DNA of 46,410 bases from Clostridia bacterium (GCA_017465155.1 JAFTWV010000078.1:1-46410), one strand, 5' to 3'; positions 24,658 to 33,946 are shown, counted from the stretch's first letter. Numbers and translations: made by a program. Notes: generated from the sequence alone by a model not told the origin.

Positions 24658-26418
24658 TTATTCAGCCTCCTTTGCCATGTTCAGCGCTCCGAAGTGGCAC
24701 AGCTGGGTGCAAACGCCGCAGCCAGTGCACAGGGTGTTGTCGATGGTGGCCTTCATCTTGCCGGAAGCATCCGCTGTCATGGAGATTGCCGGGCAGCCGA
24801 TCTTCATGCACAGCTTGCAGGAACGGCACTTGTCGGTATCGAAAGTGACAGGCTTATTATGCTTGACGTATTTAAGCAGCGCGCAGGGACGGCGGCTGAT
24901 AATCACAGAAGCCTCGGGTGCGGCAAGTTCTTCCTTGATGGCGGTCTCGGTCTGCTTGAGATCGTAAGGATCAACCACGCGGACGCGACGAATACCGACC
25001 GCACGGCATAGGGTCTCCAAATCGATCTTTGTGCAGGGGTCACCCTTGAGATTCATACCGGTGGTGGGGTTCTGCTGATGGCCGGTCATACCGGTGATGG
25101 AGTTGTCTACGATGATGACCGTTGTGTTGGACTCATTGTATGCTACGTTCACAAGACCGGTGATGCCGGAGTGCATGAAGGTGGAATCGCCGATGACCGC
25201 CACAGTCTTACCGTCTGCAGCACCCTGCAGTGCCTTGGTGAAGCCGTGTGCACCGGAAATGGACGCGCCCATGCAGACGACGGAGTCAACCGCTGCCAGC
25301 GGAGGAACGGCTCCCAGTGTGTAACAGCCGATGTCGCCAATGACAGTGATCTTGTTCTTGGCCAGCGTATAATAGAGGCTGCGATGCGGGCAGCCAGCAC
25401 ACATGACCGGGGGGCGTGCGGGGATTGCATCATCAACCTTGCAGCCCGCGCAGGGAACGTTCATACCCAGCTTCTGGGCGACGAGATTCTGGCTGAATTC
25501 ATCGATGGCAGGAAAAACCTCCTTGCCGGTGACCTTCAGCCCCAGATTCAGGCAGTGTGCCTCGATGAAGCTGTCCAGCTCCTCGACCACGACCAGCTCT
25601 TCCACGGAGGCGGCGAAGTCGCGGATCTTTTTTTCCGGCATCGGCCAGATCATGCCCAGCTTCATCACCGGATACCTGTCGCCGCATACCTCCTTGACAT
25701 ACTGATAGGAGGTGGAGGAAGTAATGATGCCGCGGGAATGATCGCTGCCGTCCTCCACACGGTTGATATCAGCGGTTTCAGCCCATTCGACAAGGGTGCG
25801 GGTACGGGCTTCAACCACGGGATGACGCTTATTTGCGTTGCCGGGCATCATGATGTACTTGGCAGGGTTCTTTTCATAGGGCTTGCTGACTTCAATGCGT
25901 TCGCCGGGCTCTACAACGCTCTGGCTGTGGCTGACGCGGGTGCACATCTTCAGCAGCACGGGAGTATCAAACTGCTCGGACAGCTCGTAAGCCAGCTTGG
26001 CGAAGGCGATGGCTTCGGCGGAGTCTGCGGGCTCCAGCATGGGCACCTTGGCGGCGCGGGCATAATGCCGGGAATCCTGCTCATTCTGGGAGGAATGCAT
26101 GCCCGCGTCATCTGCCACGCCGATGACCATGCCTGCGTTCACGCCTGTGTAAGCGATAGTGAACAGGGGATCGGCGGAGACGTTGAGACCGACATGTTTC
26201 ATACCGCAGAAGCTGCGCTTGCCCGCGAGGCTTGCGCCAAAGGCAGATTCCATGGCTACCTTTTCATTGGGCGCCCATTCGGCATAGACCTCGCTGTATT
26301 TTGCGATGGCTTCTGTGATTTCAGTGGAGGGGGTGCCGGGGTAGCTGGACACAAATGCGCATCCGGCTTCATAGAGACCGCGGGCAACTGCTTCGTTGCC
26401 CAGCATAAGCTGTTTCAT
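24658..26418 (-). CDS. iorA: indolepyruvate:ferredoxin oxidoreductase, alpha subunit
   Basis: This 586-residue subunit has the pyrimidine-binding domain at the N-terminus (SSYPGTPSTEITEAIA, EWAPNEKVAMESA), the TPP-binding domain (MCAGCPHR, VIGDIGCYTLG, VIGDSTFMHSGITGL, NSITGMTGHQQNP), and a C-terminal ferredoxin domain with two [4Fe-4S] motifs (CRSCKLCMKIGCP and CTGCGVCTQLCHFGAL). Length and order are those of IorA. The start at 26418 follows AGGAGGTACCCCT; a longer frame to 26487 has no binding site. It likely serves in energy-conserving fermentation of aromatic amino acids. Confidence 0.95.
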   Translation of the reverse strand: MKQLMLGNEAVARGLYEAGCAFVSSYPGTPSTEITEAIAKYSEVYAEWAPNEKVAMESAFGASLAGKRSFCGMKHVGLNVSADPLFTIAYTGVNAGMVIGVADDAGMHSSQNEQDSRHYARAAKVPMLEPADSAEAIAFAKLAYELSEQFDTPVLLKMCTRVSHSQSVVEPGERIEVSKPYEKNPAKYIMMPGNANKRHPVVEARTRTLVEWAETADINRVEDGSDHSRGIITSSTSYQYVKEVCGDRYPVMKLGMIWPMPEKKIRDFAASVEELVVVEELDSFIEAHCLNLGLKVTGKEVFPAIDEFSQNLVAQKLGMNVPCAGCKVDDAIPARPPVMCAGCPHRSLYYTLAKNKITVIGDIGCYTLGAVPPLAAVDSVVCMGASISGAHGFTKALQGAADGKTVAVIGDSTFMHSGITGLVNVAYNESNTTVIIVDNSITGMTGHQQNPTTGMNLKGDPCTKIDLETLCRAVGIRRVRVVDPYDLKQTETAIKEELAAPEASVIISRRPCALLKYVKHNKPVTFDTDKCRSCKLCMKIGCPAISMTADASGKMKATIDNTLCTGCGVCTQLCHFGALNMAKEAE

Positions 26419-26511
26419 AGGGGTACCTCCTGATGTTGCTGGAGCAAATGGCTCAGTGTGCGGCACGACAGGATCGCCGCGCCGCAAGGCCGAACCATCA
26501 GCGGGGAGAGT

Positions 26512-28071
26512 TTACGTGCTTTCAGCTGCTTCGCCGATGGAGTCCGTAACATTTACGGCTACGGTGCGGTCATAGCAGGAGAAGACCTTGTCCACATGTG
26601 CCTTTTCCAGCTTCGGGGTGACGAGGCTCACCACAGGGACGATGATGAGGCCTGCGATCATGCAGAACGCACCTGCGTTGATAGGGCTCTGCAGGATGGC
26701 GGGGAAGGCGCTCTTGGCCACAACGTTCGCCAGCATGACCACGGTGGAGAAGATGAAGGAGCACCAGACGGAAATGGGGGTGGTGCGCTTCCAGTACAGG
26801 CCGAAGAGGAAGGGAGCGAGGAATGCGCCGGCCAGTGCGCCCCAGCTCACGCCCATCAGCTGAGCGATGAAGGTGACGGCGGACTTGTGCTGCACGATGG
26901 CCAGCACCACGGAGATGGCGATGAACACCACGATCAGCGCGCGCATCACCAGCAGCAGCTTCTTCTCATCCATATCCTTGACAATCTTGCCCTTGATGAA
27001 GTCAAGCGTCAGGGTGGAGGAGGAGGTCAGCACGAGGGAGGACAGCGTGGACATCGAGGCGGCCAGCACCAGCACGATCACCAGGGCGATCAGCACCGTG
27101 GGCAGGCCTTCCAGCATGGTGGGGATGACGGAGTCGTAGCCGTTGGCAGCGATATCAATCTTGTCGGAGTACAGACGGCCGAAGCCGCCCAGGAAGTAGC
27201 AGCCGCCTGCGACAATCACCGCGAAAACGGTAGAAATGATCATGCCCTTGCCGATCTGTTTCTCGTTCTTGATGGCGTAGAATTTCTGCACCATCTGCGG
27301 CAGGCCCCAGGTGCCAAGGCTGGTCAGTACGACCACACCCAGCAGGTTGACGGGATCGGGACCGAAGAAGGATGCGAACACGCCGGGGGTGGTGGAGACG
27401 GCCGGGTCGGAAACCTGGCCCAGCAGATCCAGCGCGTTCAGGAAGCCGCCGCTGGAGGATAGCACTGCAGCGATCACGGCCACAATGCCCACGATCATGA
27501 TGATGCCCTGTACGAAATCGTTGATGGCGGTGGCCATGTAGCCGCCCGCAATGACGTAGATGGCAGTCAGCACAGCCATGATGATGACGCACCATGCGTA
27601 ATCAATGGAGAAGGCCATGGAGAACAGGCGAGACAGGCCGTTATACAGGGAAGCGGTGTAGGGAATGAGGAAAATAAAGACGATGGCCGATGCCGCAAGC
27701 TTGAGTGCAGGGCTCTTGAAGCGGGATTCAAAGAACTGCGGCATTGTTGCTGAATCAAGATGCTGCGTCATGATTCGGGTGCGGCGGCCGAGCACAGCCC
27801 ATGCCAGCAGGGAGCCCAGCAGCGCGTTGCCAATACCGGCCCAGGTGGCGGCAATACCGTACTTCCAGCCGAACTGGCCTGCATAGCCTACGAACACAAC
27901 CGCTGAAAAATAGGATGTGCCGTAAGCAAAGGCGGTCAGCCACGGTCCGACGCTGCGTCCGCCCAGGACGAAGCCGTTGACGTCCGTGGAGTGCCTGCGG
28001 CAGTACAGGCCGATACCGATGGTGATGGCAAAGAACACAACGAGCATACCTAACTTAATGAACAGATCCAT
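26512..28071 (-). CDS. sodium:solute symporter (SSS family)
   Basis: This 519-residue membrane protein has about 13 hydrophobic helices and SSS-family features: VLGGRSVGPWLTAFAYGTSYFSAVVFVGYAG near the N-terminus, the sodium-site region VLAASMSTLSSLVLTSSSTLTLDF, and a charged C-terminal tail. Members take up proline, pantothenate, monocarboxylates and similar solutes with Na+. It lies between the acyl-CoA ligase and IorA genes in one operon, so an aromatic or short carboxylic acid is a likely substrate; this is inference. Confidence 0.92.
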   Translation of the reverse strand: MDLFIKLGMLVVFFAITIGIGLYCRRHSTDVNGFVLGGRSVGPWLTAFAYGTSYFSAVVFVGYAGQFGWKYGIAATWAGIGNALLGSLLAWAVLGRRTRIMTQHLDSATMPQFFESRFKSPALKLAASAIVFIFLIPYTASLYNGLSRLFSMAFSIDYAWCVIIMAVLTAIYVIAGGYMATAINDFVQGIIMIVGIVAVIAAVLSSSGGFLNALDLLGQVSDPAVSTTPGVFASFFGPDPVNLLGVVVLTSLGTWGLPQMVQKFYAIKNEKQIGKGMIISTVFAVIVAGGCYFLGGFGRLYSDKIDIAANGYDSVIPTMLEGLPTVLIALVIVLVLAASMSTLSSLVLTSSSTLTLDFIKGKIVKDMDEKKLLLVMRALIVVFIAISVVLAIVQHKSAVTFIAQLMGVSWGALAGAFLAPFLFGLYWKRTTPISVWCSFIFSTVVMLANVVAKSAFPAILQSPINAGAFCMIAGLIIVPVVSLVTPKLEKAHVDKVFSCYDRTVAVNVTDSIGEAAEST

Positions 28072-28145
28072 GGTGTTTCTCCTTCCGTACTACATAGCTA
28101 CATTTCTACAGGGTGTGCCTTGTGCATTGCTGCCGGGGTGCGGGA

Positions 28146-29780
28146 TTAACTGTTGATCTGCGATTCAACCAGCCTGCCCTTGCAGTATTTCTCACGCAGT
28201 GCGGGCTTTTCGATCTTGCCGGTGGGATTGCGCGGCACTTTATCGAAAATGACCTTACGCGGGCGCTTGTAGCGGGGCATGCCCTCGCAGAAGCGGTTGA
28301 TCTCCTCCTCTGTGCACTCCACTCCTTCCTTGGTTTCTACAATTGCAGCGGCGATCTCGCCCAGACGAGGGTGGGGAAGTCCGATGACTGCCACGTCCTT
28401 GATCTTGTCGAAGCCGCGCATATAGTTCTCGATTTCCACCGGATACAGGTTTTCGCCGCCGGAAATGACCACGTCCTTTTTGCGGTCCACGAGGTAGATG
28501 AAGCCATCCTCGTCCATGCGGGCCATGTCGCCGGTATAAAGCCATCCGTCCTTCAATACTTCATTGGTTGCTTCTTCATTTTTGTAGTAGCAAAGCATCA
28601 CGCCGTCGCCCTTGACGATGAGCTCGCCCACATCGCCCTGCGGAACCTCTTCGCCGGCAGGCGTGACGATCTTCGCCTGCCAGTTGTAGCCTGGAACACC
28701 GATGGCGCCGACCTTGTGAACATTGTCCACGCCCAGATGCACGCAGCCGGGGCCGATGGACTCGGACAGGCCGTAGTTTGTGTCGTATTTATGATGGGGG
28801 AAGATCTTCAGCCAGCGTGCCACGAGGCTGGGCGGAACGGGCTGGGCGCCGATGTGCATCAGGCGCAGCTGATCAAGGTAGTAGTCATCCAGATTGATGC
28901 GGCCGGAGTCGACGGCGTCCAGCAGATCCTGACACCACGGTACCAGCAGCCACACGATGGAGCAGCGTTCTTCGGTAATGGCGCGGAGAATCCACTCAGG
29001 CTTTACGCCGCGCAGCAGAACAGCCTTGCTGCCGGAGAGGAGGGAGCCGAACCAGTGCATCTTTGCGCCAGTGTGGTATAGCGGTGGGATGCAGAGAAAA
29101 ACGTCATCCTTCTGCTGGCTGTGGTGATTCTGCTCCACCTCGCAGGAGTAGGCCAGCGCGCGGTGGTTATGCAGGATCGCCTTGGGGAAGCCGGTCGTAC
29201 CGGAAGAGAAGTAGATGGCGGCATGATCCTTCTCCGTCAGCGCAACAGGCGGCTGGCTGGAGGAGCAAAAGCCCATCAGACGGATACAGTCCTCCGTGTA
29301 CGCCGGGCCATTCCTGCCGACGTAGAAGGTGAAGCGCAGCCTGACCTCATCTGCAATCGCATCCATGCGGGAAACAAATTCCGGTCCGAAGACAAGCACC
29401 TCAACATCCGCCAGATCAAGGCAGTACTTGATCTCATCCGAGGAATAGCGGAAGTTCATCGGCACGGCGATGCATCCGGCCTTGAGAATGCCGAAGTAGA
29501 TGGGCAGCCACTCAAGGCAGTTCATCAGCAGAATGGCGACCTTTGTGCCCTTCTGAACGCCGCGGCTCAGCAGAAGGTTGGCAAAGCGGTTTGCACGGCG
29601 GTCGAAGTCTTTCCAACTCAGCTCACGGCGGTAAGGGGCGTCGGGATTGGCGCTTTCGATCAGGTTGAAATCGCGCCAGGTTGTTGCCTGATCTCGTTCT
29701 TCGGAGGGGTTGATTTCCACCAGTGCGGAGTCCATGCCATAAAGCCGCGCATTTCGCTCCAGATAATCTGTCAGCAGCAC
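28146..29780 (-). CDS. AMP-forming acyl/aryl-CoA ligase
   Basis: This 544-residue protein is an ANL-superfamily ligase. The P-loop motif is YFSSGTTGFPKAI, the second motif YGLSESIGPG, the hinge region GWLYTGDMARMDEDGFIYLVDRKKDVVISGGENLYPVEIE, and the catalytic lysine is in NPTGKIEKP near the C-terminus. It joins a carboxylic acid to CoA with ATP to AMP. It heads the operon with the symporter, IorAB and PaaK; an aromatic or branched acid substrate is likely. Its start follows AAAGGAGAATCGACG. Confidence 0.92.
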   Translation of the reverse strand: MLLTDYLERNARLYGMDSALVEINPSEERDQATTWRDFNLIESANPDAPYRRELSWKDFDRRANRFANLLLSRGVQKGTKVAILLMNCLEWLPIYFGILKAGCIAVPMNFRYSSDEIKYCLDLADVEVLVFGPEFVSRMDAIADEVRLRFTFYVGRNGPAYTEDCIRLMGFCSSSQPPVALTEKDHAAIYFSSGTTGFPKAILHNHRALAYSCEVEQNHHSQQKDDVFLCIPPLYHTGAKMHWFGSLLSGSKAVLLRGVKPEWILRAITEERCSIVWLLVPWCQDLLDAVDSGRINLDDYYLDQLRLMHIGAQPVPPSLVARWLKIFPHHKYDTNYGLSESIGPGCVHLGVDNVHKVGAIGVPGYNWQAKIVTPAGEEVPQGDVGELIVKGDGVMLCYYKNEEATNEVLKDGWLYTGDMARMDEDGFIYLVDRKKDVVISGGENLYPVEIENYMRGFDKIKDVAVIGLPHPRLGEIAAAIVETKEGVECTEEEINRFCEGMPRYKRPRKVIFDKVPRNPTGKIEKPALREKYCKGRLVESQINS

Positions 29781-29815
29781 GTCGATTCTCCTTTAATCAT
29801 GCATATTTGCTCAAC

Positions 29816-29844
29816 ATTTTACCATTTCCGACATGATAAGTCAA
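29816..29844 (-). promoter_or_regulatory. promoter of the aromatic 2-oxoacid operon
   Basis: On the minus strand, -35 TTGACT (29844-29839) and -10 TAAAAT (29821-29816) are 17 bp apart, giving a start near 29809 and a 28-nt leader to the acyl-CoA ligase. Confidence 0.65.
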
Positions 29845-29875
29845 CGAATGCATTGTACTTGATATGTATCTTTTG

Positions 29876-29904
29876 TTGACAGCAGGGCGGCTTTAGAATA
29901 AACT
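29876..29904 (+). promoter_or_regulatory. promoter of the amidohydrolase/M42 operon
   Basis: -35 TTGACA (29876-29881) and -10 TAAACT (29899-29904) are 17 bp apart; the start would be near 29911, close to the AAGGAG ribosome binding site, so the leader is very short. Confidence 0.55.
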
Positions 29905-29928
29905 GATAGACATAAAGGAGTTGTGCCT

Positions 29929-30765
29929 ATGATTATTGACTTCCACACCCATACATTTCCGGACAGGATCGCTGCTGCGGCAATGAGCAAGATGGAAAAG
30001 AGCGCGCATGCAAAAGCTTTTGCGGATGGCACGCGGGACAGCCTGCTTCGCATGATGCAAAACGCCGGTGTAGCCCATGCTGTGGTGCTGCCTGTGGCGA
30101 CAAAGCCGATGGCCTGTGCTTCGCTGAACGATGCTTCTCATGTACTCGACGGGCGGGATCAACTGACTTATTTTGCAGCCATCCATCCCGATGCACCTGA
30201 CTGGCATGCGGAGTTGGGGCGTGCGAAAACGCAGGGATTCAGAGGCGTCAAGCTGCATCCGGTCTATCAGGGCGTGGATATTGATGATCCGCGTTTTGTG
30301 CGTATTCTGGCGCGCTGCGGCGAACTGGGGCTGATGGTGGTGATGCATGGCGGCGAGGATATCAGCTATCCCGGCGTGGCAAGATGCAGCCCGCCGATGC
30401 TCCGCCGTGCGTTGGCGCAGGCTGGCCCGGTGACCCTGATTGCGGCTCATATGGGCGGTTGGCGCAACTGGCAGGAGGTACCGGAGATGCTGCTGGATAC
30501 CGGCGTATATCTGGACACGTCCTTTACCCTCGGTGACATCTGTCCGCTGGACGATCATTACAAGCCCGAGCAGCTGAAGATGCTTGCGGATGAACGCTTC
30601 TGCGAGCTGGTGCACATCTTTGGCAGCAAGCGCGTGCTTTTCGGTACAGATAGTCCCTGGTATGACCCGGCGGTTTGCATCGAACGAATCCGGAGTATGC
30701 CCCTGACGGATACAGAAAAAAAGGATATTCTCGGTGATAACGCCCGCCAACTGCTCGGACTGTAA
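29929..30765 (+). CDS. amidohydrolase (TIM-barrel metal-dependent hydrolase)
   Basis: This 278-residue protein belongs to the amidohydrolase-2 family. Metal-binding His6 and His8 lie in IIDFHTHTFPDR; other sites are in FRGVKLHPVYQG, VVMHGGED, AAHMGGWRNW and the aspartate of FGTDSPWYDP. Members hydrolyse or decarboxylate amides and aromatic acids; the substrate here is unknown. The ATG at 29929 was preferred to GTG at 29923 because of spacing from AAGGAG. It is the first gene of an operon with an aminopeptidase, an iron-sulfur protein and an esterase, and is divergent from the aryl-acid operon. Confidence 0.88.
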   Translation: MIIDFHTHTFPDRIAAAAMSKMEKSAHAKAFADGTRDSLLRMMQNAGVAHAVVLPVATKPMACASLNDASHVLDGRDQLTYFAAIHPDAPDWHAELGRAKTQGFRGVKLHPVYQGVDIDDPRFVRILARCGELGLMVVMHGGEDISYPGVARCSPPMLRRALAQAGPVTLIAAHMGGWRNWQEVPEMLLDTGVYLDTSFTLGDICPLDDHYKPEQLKMLADERFCELVHIFGSKRVLFGTDSPWYDPAVCIERIRSMPLTDTEKKDILGDNARQLLGL

Positions 30766-30783
30766 ATGAAGGAGGAAAGAAGA

Positions 30784-31824
30784 ATGCTGAACAAAAGCTA
30801 CGCTGATTATGCATGGGAGCAGACCGCTGCTCTGCTGGACATTGATTCACCCTCGGGCTATACGGCCTGTGCTGCGGCATGGGTGAAGGAAGCCTTTGCG
30901 GCTCTTGGCTTTGATGCCCGCATTACTACCAAGGGCGGTGTGCTGGTCGACCTTGGCGGCAGGGATACAGCAGATGCGCTGCTGCTGGAGGCACATGCGG
31001 ATACCCTCGGTGCGATGGTTGCGCAAATCAAGGGAAATGGCCGTCTCAAGCTGACTTCTCTGGGCGGCATGAACCCTAACAATGCGGAAGCGGAGAATGT
31101 ACGCGTTCATACCCGCGACGGCAAGGTAATCGTCGGCACCTGTCAGCTGTGCAATGCTTCTGTGCATGTCAACGGGGAGTATTCCTCTGCCAAACGCAGC
31201 TGGGATTCTGTGGAAATCGTGCTGGACGAGGATGTGAGCAGCGCTGGTGATACCCGTGCGCTGGGCGTGGAGGTGGGCGACATTGTCTGCTTCGAACCCC
31301 GTACCCGCCGCACAGAGTCTGGCTATCTCAAGAGCCGCTTCCTCGACGATAAGCTGAGCGTAGGTATTCTGCTGGGCTTTGCCAGGTACCTGCATGACAC
31401 GCAGATCATTCCGGAACGCCGGGTGTATGCGCATATCACTGTATACGAGGAGGTTGGACACGGCGGCAGCGCATCGGTGCCCGCGGGCGTGACAGAAGCC
31501 ATCAGCGTTGACATGGGCTGCGTGGGCGATGGCCTGCAGTGCACGGAGAAGCAGGTGTCCATCTGTGCGAAGGATTCCGGCGGCCCTTACAGCTACGATG
31601 TGACCACGAAGCTCATCCGTGCCGCGAAGGAGACCGGTGCGGACTATGCTGTGGATGTGTATCCCTTCTATGGCTCTGATGTGGAGGCGACGCTGCGTTC
31701 CGGTGTGGACATTCGCCATGGTCTTATCGGCGCGGGCGTATATGCAAGTCATGGCTACGAGCGCAGCCATATTGACGGCGTATACAACACGCTGCTGGTG
31801 CTGTGCGGCTACTTGAACGTCTGA
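30784..31824 (+). CDS. M42 family metallopeptidase (glutamyl aminopeptidase/endoglucanase-like)
   Basis: This 346-residue protein is an M42 aminopeptidase, a dodecameric cytosolic enzyme with two metal ions. Ligand segments are seen in order: LLEAHADTLG (His, Asp), RFLDDKLSVG (bridging Asp), YEEVGHGGSA (catalytic Glu and metal Glu), VDMGCVGDG (Asp) and the terminal SHGYERSH (His). The start follows AAGGAGGAAAGAAGA. It probably releases amino acids from peptides and could feed the amino-acid fermentation genes nearby. Confidence 0.92.
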   Translation: MLNKSYADYAWEQTAALLDIDSPSGYTACAAAWVKEAFAALGFDARITTKGGVLVDLGGRDTADALLLEAHADTLGAMVAQIKGNGRLKLTSLGGMNPNNAEAENVRVHTRDGKVIVGTCQLCNASVHVNGEYSSAKRSWDSVEIVLDEDVSSAGDTRALGVEVGDIVCFEPRTRRTESGYLKSRFLDDKLSVGILLGFARYLHDTQIIPERRVYAHITVYEEVGHGGSASVPAGVTEAISVDMGCVGDGLQCTEKQVSICAKDSGGPYSYDVTTKLIRAAKETGADYAVDVYPFYGSDVEATLRSGVDIRHGLIGAGVYASHGYERSHIDGVYNTLLVLCGYLNV

Positions 31825-31839
31825 GCGGAGGATGCGGGC

Positions 31840-32523
31840 ATGACGGCTCTGGAAGTGAAGCAGAGGGCTTTTTCTCTGGGCGCAGATTTGTGCGGCGTGG
31901 CAAGCGTTGACCGGTTTGACGAAGCACCGGAGGGATATCATCCGCTGGACGTGATGCCTTCCTGCCACTCGGTGATTTCCTTTGCCTGCCGCTTTCCGGT
32001 GGGAACACTGCGCTGCGCATCACATGTGCCCTACACCCGTGTACGCAACACCATCACACCCCGAATGGACATGATTGCGCTGGAGATGTGCCTGTATCTG
32101 GAGCAACAGGGTTATGCCTCCGCGCCTGTTCCGACCAACGAGAGTCAATGGGACGCCCGGACGGGTCGCTGGCGATCGATCATCAGCCAGAAGCATGCTG
32201 CACAGGCGGCAGGACTTGGACGTATAGGCCGGCATTCGCTGCTGATAACGCCCGAATATGGCAGTATGGTGTGGCTGGGTGCAGTGCTGACAGAAGCCGC
32301 GCTGCAGCCGGATGCGCTGCTGCCCGATATCTGCACGAATTGCGGACTGTGCGTGGCTGCCTGTCCGGTGGATGCGCTGAAGGGGCAGGAGATGGCTCAG
32401 CAGGCATGTTGGGATCACGCTTTCGGCGATGATCAGGAAACGCAGGCATGGTGCATCCGCTGCCATGCCTGCAGGGATGTGTGCCCCTTTAACCTTGGCC
32501 AGAAGAACGGAGGCATGAAATGA
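31840..32523 (+). CDS. QueG-like double [4Fe-4S] protein, shortened
   Basis: This 227-residue protein resembles the N-terminal and ferredoxin parts of epoxyqueuosine reductase (QueG) and related cobalamin-dependent reductases. GLGRIGRHSLLITPEYGSMVWLGAVLTE is a QueG-like core segment, and two cluster motifs follow: CTNCGLCVAACP and CIRCHACRDVCP. It is much shorter than QueG (about 380 residues), lacks the C-terminal HEAT-type region, and the usual catalytic Asp segment before the core is replaced by RWRSIISQKHAAQ. It is therefore more likely a paralogue with another redox role. Its stop overlaps the esterase start (ATGA). Confidence 0.75.
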   Translation: MTALEVKQRAFSLGADLCGVASVDRFDEAPEGYHPLDVMPSCHSVISFACRFPVGTLRCASHVPYTRVRNTITPRMDMIALEMCLYLEQQGYASAPVPTNESQWDARTGRWRSIISQKHAAQAAGLGRIGRHSLLITPEYGSMVWLGAVLTEAALQPDALLPDICTNCGLCVAACPVDALKGQEMAQQACWDHAFGDDQETQAWCIRCHACRDVCPFNLGQKNGGMK

Positions 32524-33359
32524 AACTGCTGATCCTTTTGCTGTTGCTTTTGCCGATGTGTGCGTATGCAGCGGATGAATATGAGCCGGAGGCGCATTTT
32601 GCTGTGAAGCGGACGAATGTCTCCTATGGGGAGCTTGTATACACGAAGTATCCTTCACAGACGACAGGTACGGAGCGGAAGCTCAAGATCCTTTTGCCAG
32701 CTGGCTATACAGTGGAGAAGCAATATCCGGTGCTGTATCTGCTCCATGGTATTGGCGGTGATCATAATGAGTGGCTGGGCGCCAAGCCGGATGTGGTAAT
32801 CGGTAATCTGATCGCCAGCGGCGAGGCGCCGGAGATGATCGTGGTGTTCCCGAATGTGCGCGCCCGCGCCAATGATGCAGCAAATCCATCCGATATTTAC
32901 ACGCCTGCGCATTTTGCAGCCTTCGACCATTTTATCAATGACCTGCAGAATGATCTGATGCCTTATATGAAGGCGAACTATGCCATCGCGGAAGGACGGG
33001 AGAATACAGCCATTGCCGGATTGTCGATGGGTGGGCGGGAAGCGTTGTATATCGGACTGACAATGCCGGATACCTTTGGGTATGTGGGTGCGTTCTGTCC
33101 TGCGCCGGGTGTGCTTCCCTACCATGTAGAGAAGGGATTGTTTCAGGAGGATGAGTTCAAGGCAGCTCAGGGGTATGAGACGTTTATCCTCATCAATGCG
33201 GGAAGCCACGATGGCGTAGTGGGCAGCTGGCCACAGACCTACTCCGAAACCCTGACGGCAAATGGTACGGAGCATATCTTCTATGTTGCTGAAGGCGGGC
33301 ATGATTTCACGGTCTGGAAACACGGACTATATAATTTTGTCAAGCGGATATTCGACTGA
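32520..33359 (+). CDS. secreted alpha/beta-hydrolase esterase (feruloyl-esterase/esterase D type)
   Basis: This 279-residue protein starts with a signal peptide (KLLILLLLLLPMCAYAADE) and has the alpha/beta-hydrolase esterase fold. Visible features are YPVLYLLHGIGGDHNEW (oxyanion region), the nucleophile elbow GLSMGG, and the catalytic His in GGHDFTVWKHGLYNF; an Asp is expected in LINAGSHDG. Related enzymes in xylanolytic bacteria remove feruloyl or acetyl groups from plant polysaccharide. No lipobox is present. It overlaps the preceding gene by 4 bp and is followed by a strong terminator. Confidence 0.85.
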   Translation: MKLLILLLLLLPMCAYAADEYEPEAHFAVKRTNVSYGELVYTKYPSQTTGTERKLKILLPAGYTVEKQYPVLYLLHGIGGDHNEWLGAKPDVVIGNLIASGEAPEMIVVFPNVRARANDAANPSDIYTPAHFAAFDHFINDLQNDLMPYMKANYAIAEGRENTAIAGLSMGGREALYIGLTMPDTFGYVGAFCPAPGVLPYHVEKGLFQEDEFKAAQGYETFILINAGSHDGVVGSWPQTYSETLTANGTEHIFYVAEGGHDFTVWKHGLYNFVKRIFD

Positions 33360-33360
33360 T

Positions 33361-33406
33361 AACAGACAGGGACGGCAGCTTGTTCAGCGTACCGTCCCTG
33401 TCTGTT
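33361..33406. terminator. bidirectional intrinsic terminator
   Basis: AACAGACAGGGACGG and CCGTCCCTGTCTGTT form a perfect 15-bp stem (33361-33375, 33392-33406), followed by TTTATTC on the plus strand and TATCAG on the minus strand. It separates the convergent esterase and GNAT genes; the minus-strand stop codon begins directly after the stem. Confidence 0.8.
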
Positions 33407-33892
33407 TTATTCGTCGATCCCGATCATTCTGCTGTACACGCCATGTCCCTCGTCGGGGATCATGACGGCTCTGCAGGCGTTTTCATAAAAATGAAGGGCA
33501 TTTTCAGCCGGCCAACCGATGAAGGCGTAGGCATAGCCGAGATCCTTCAGGGAAGCAAGGCATTTGAGCAGCAGTGCTTTGCCGATCCCCTTGCGGCGCT
33601 CAGAAGCGAGTACTGCCGTCGGTCCGAAAAAGCCGCGGGCGGTTGACTCGTAGCATGCAAAACCGACGATCTTCCTGTCCTTGACAGCAATGTAGCAGGA
33701 AACCGGCATATTGGCAAAGGATACGCGCACCTCGTCGGCAAAGCCGGGATGTCCGCATTCTTCGGTAAACGCCACAACCTTGCTCAAATCAGGCGCGAGG
33801 GCCTGTTTGATCACAATACCCTGCGCGGCGAGGGACGCTTCGATGGCGGAGTCTTCAGGAAGGGGATAGAGCTTGACAAGCATATCGGCCAT
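33407..33892 (-). CDS. GNAT family N-acetyltransferase
   Basis: This 161-residue protein is a GNAT acetyltransferase. The acetyl-CoA-binding segment is TAVLASERRKGIGKALLLKC, followed by the typical GYAYAFIGWPAENALHFYENA C-terminal strand and helix. The substrate cannot be predicted. The start follows GAAGGAGAAACAACC. It follows the RlmA-like methyltransferase gene by 54 bp and may be co-transcribed with it. Confidence 0.85.
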   Translation of the reverse strand: MADMLVKLYPLPEDSAIEASLAAQGIVIKQALAPDLSKVVAFTEECGHPGFADEVRVSFANMPVSCYIAVKDRKIVGFACYESTARGFFGPTAVLASERRKGIGKALLLKCLASLKDLGYAYAFIGWPAENALHFYENACRAVMIPDEGHGVYSRMIGIDE

Positions 33893-33946
33893 GGTTGTTT
33901 CTCCTTCTGTGATACAGGATGGAAAAGTCCTGCAGGATGATCGGGC

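Noticed and set aside
31840-32523. Calling the iron-sulfur protein epoxyqueuosine reductase (queG)
   Set aside because: It is too short and lacks the usual catalytic Asp segment and C-terminal region, and its neighbours do not concern tRNA.
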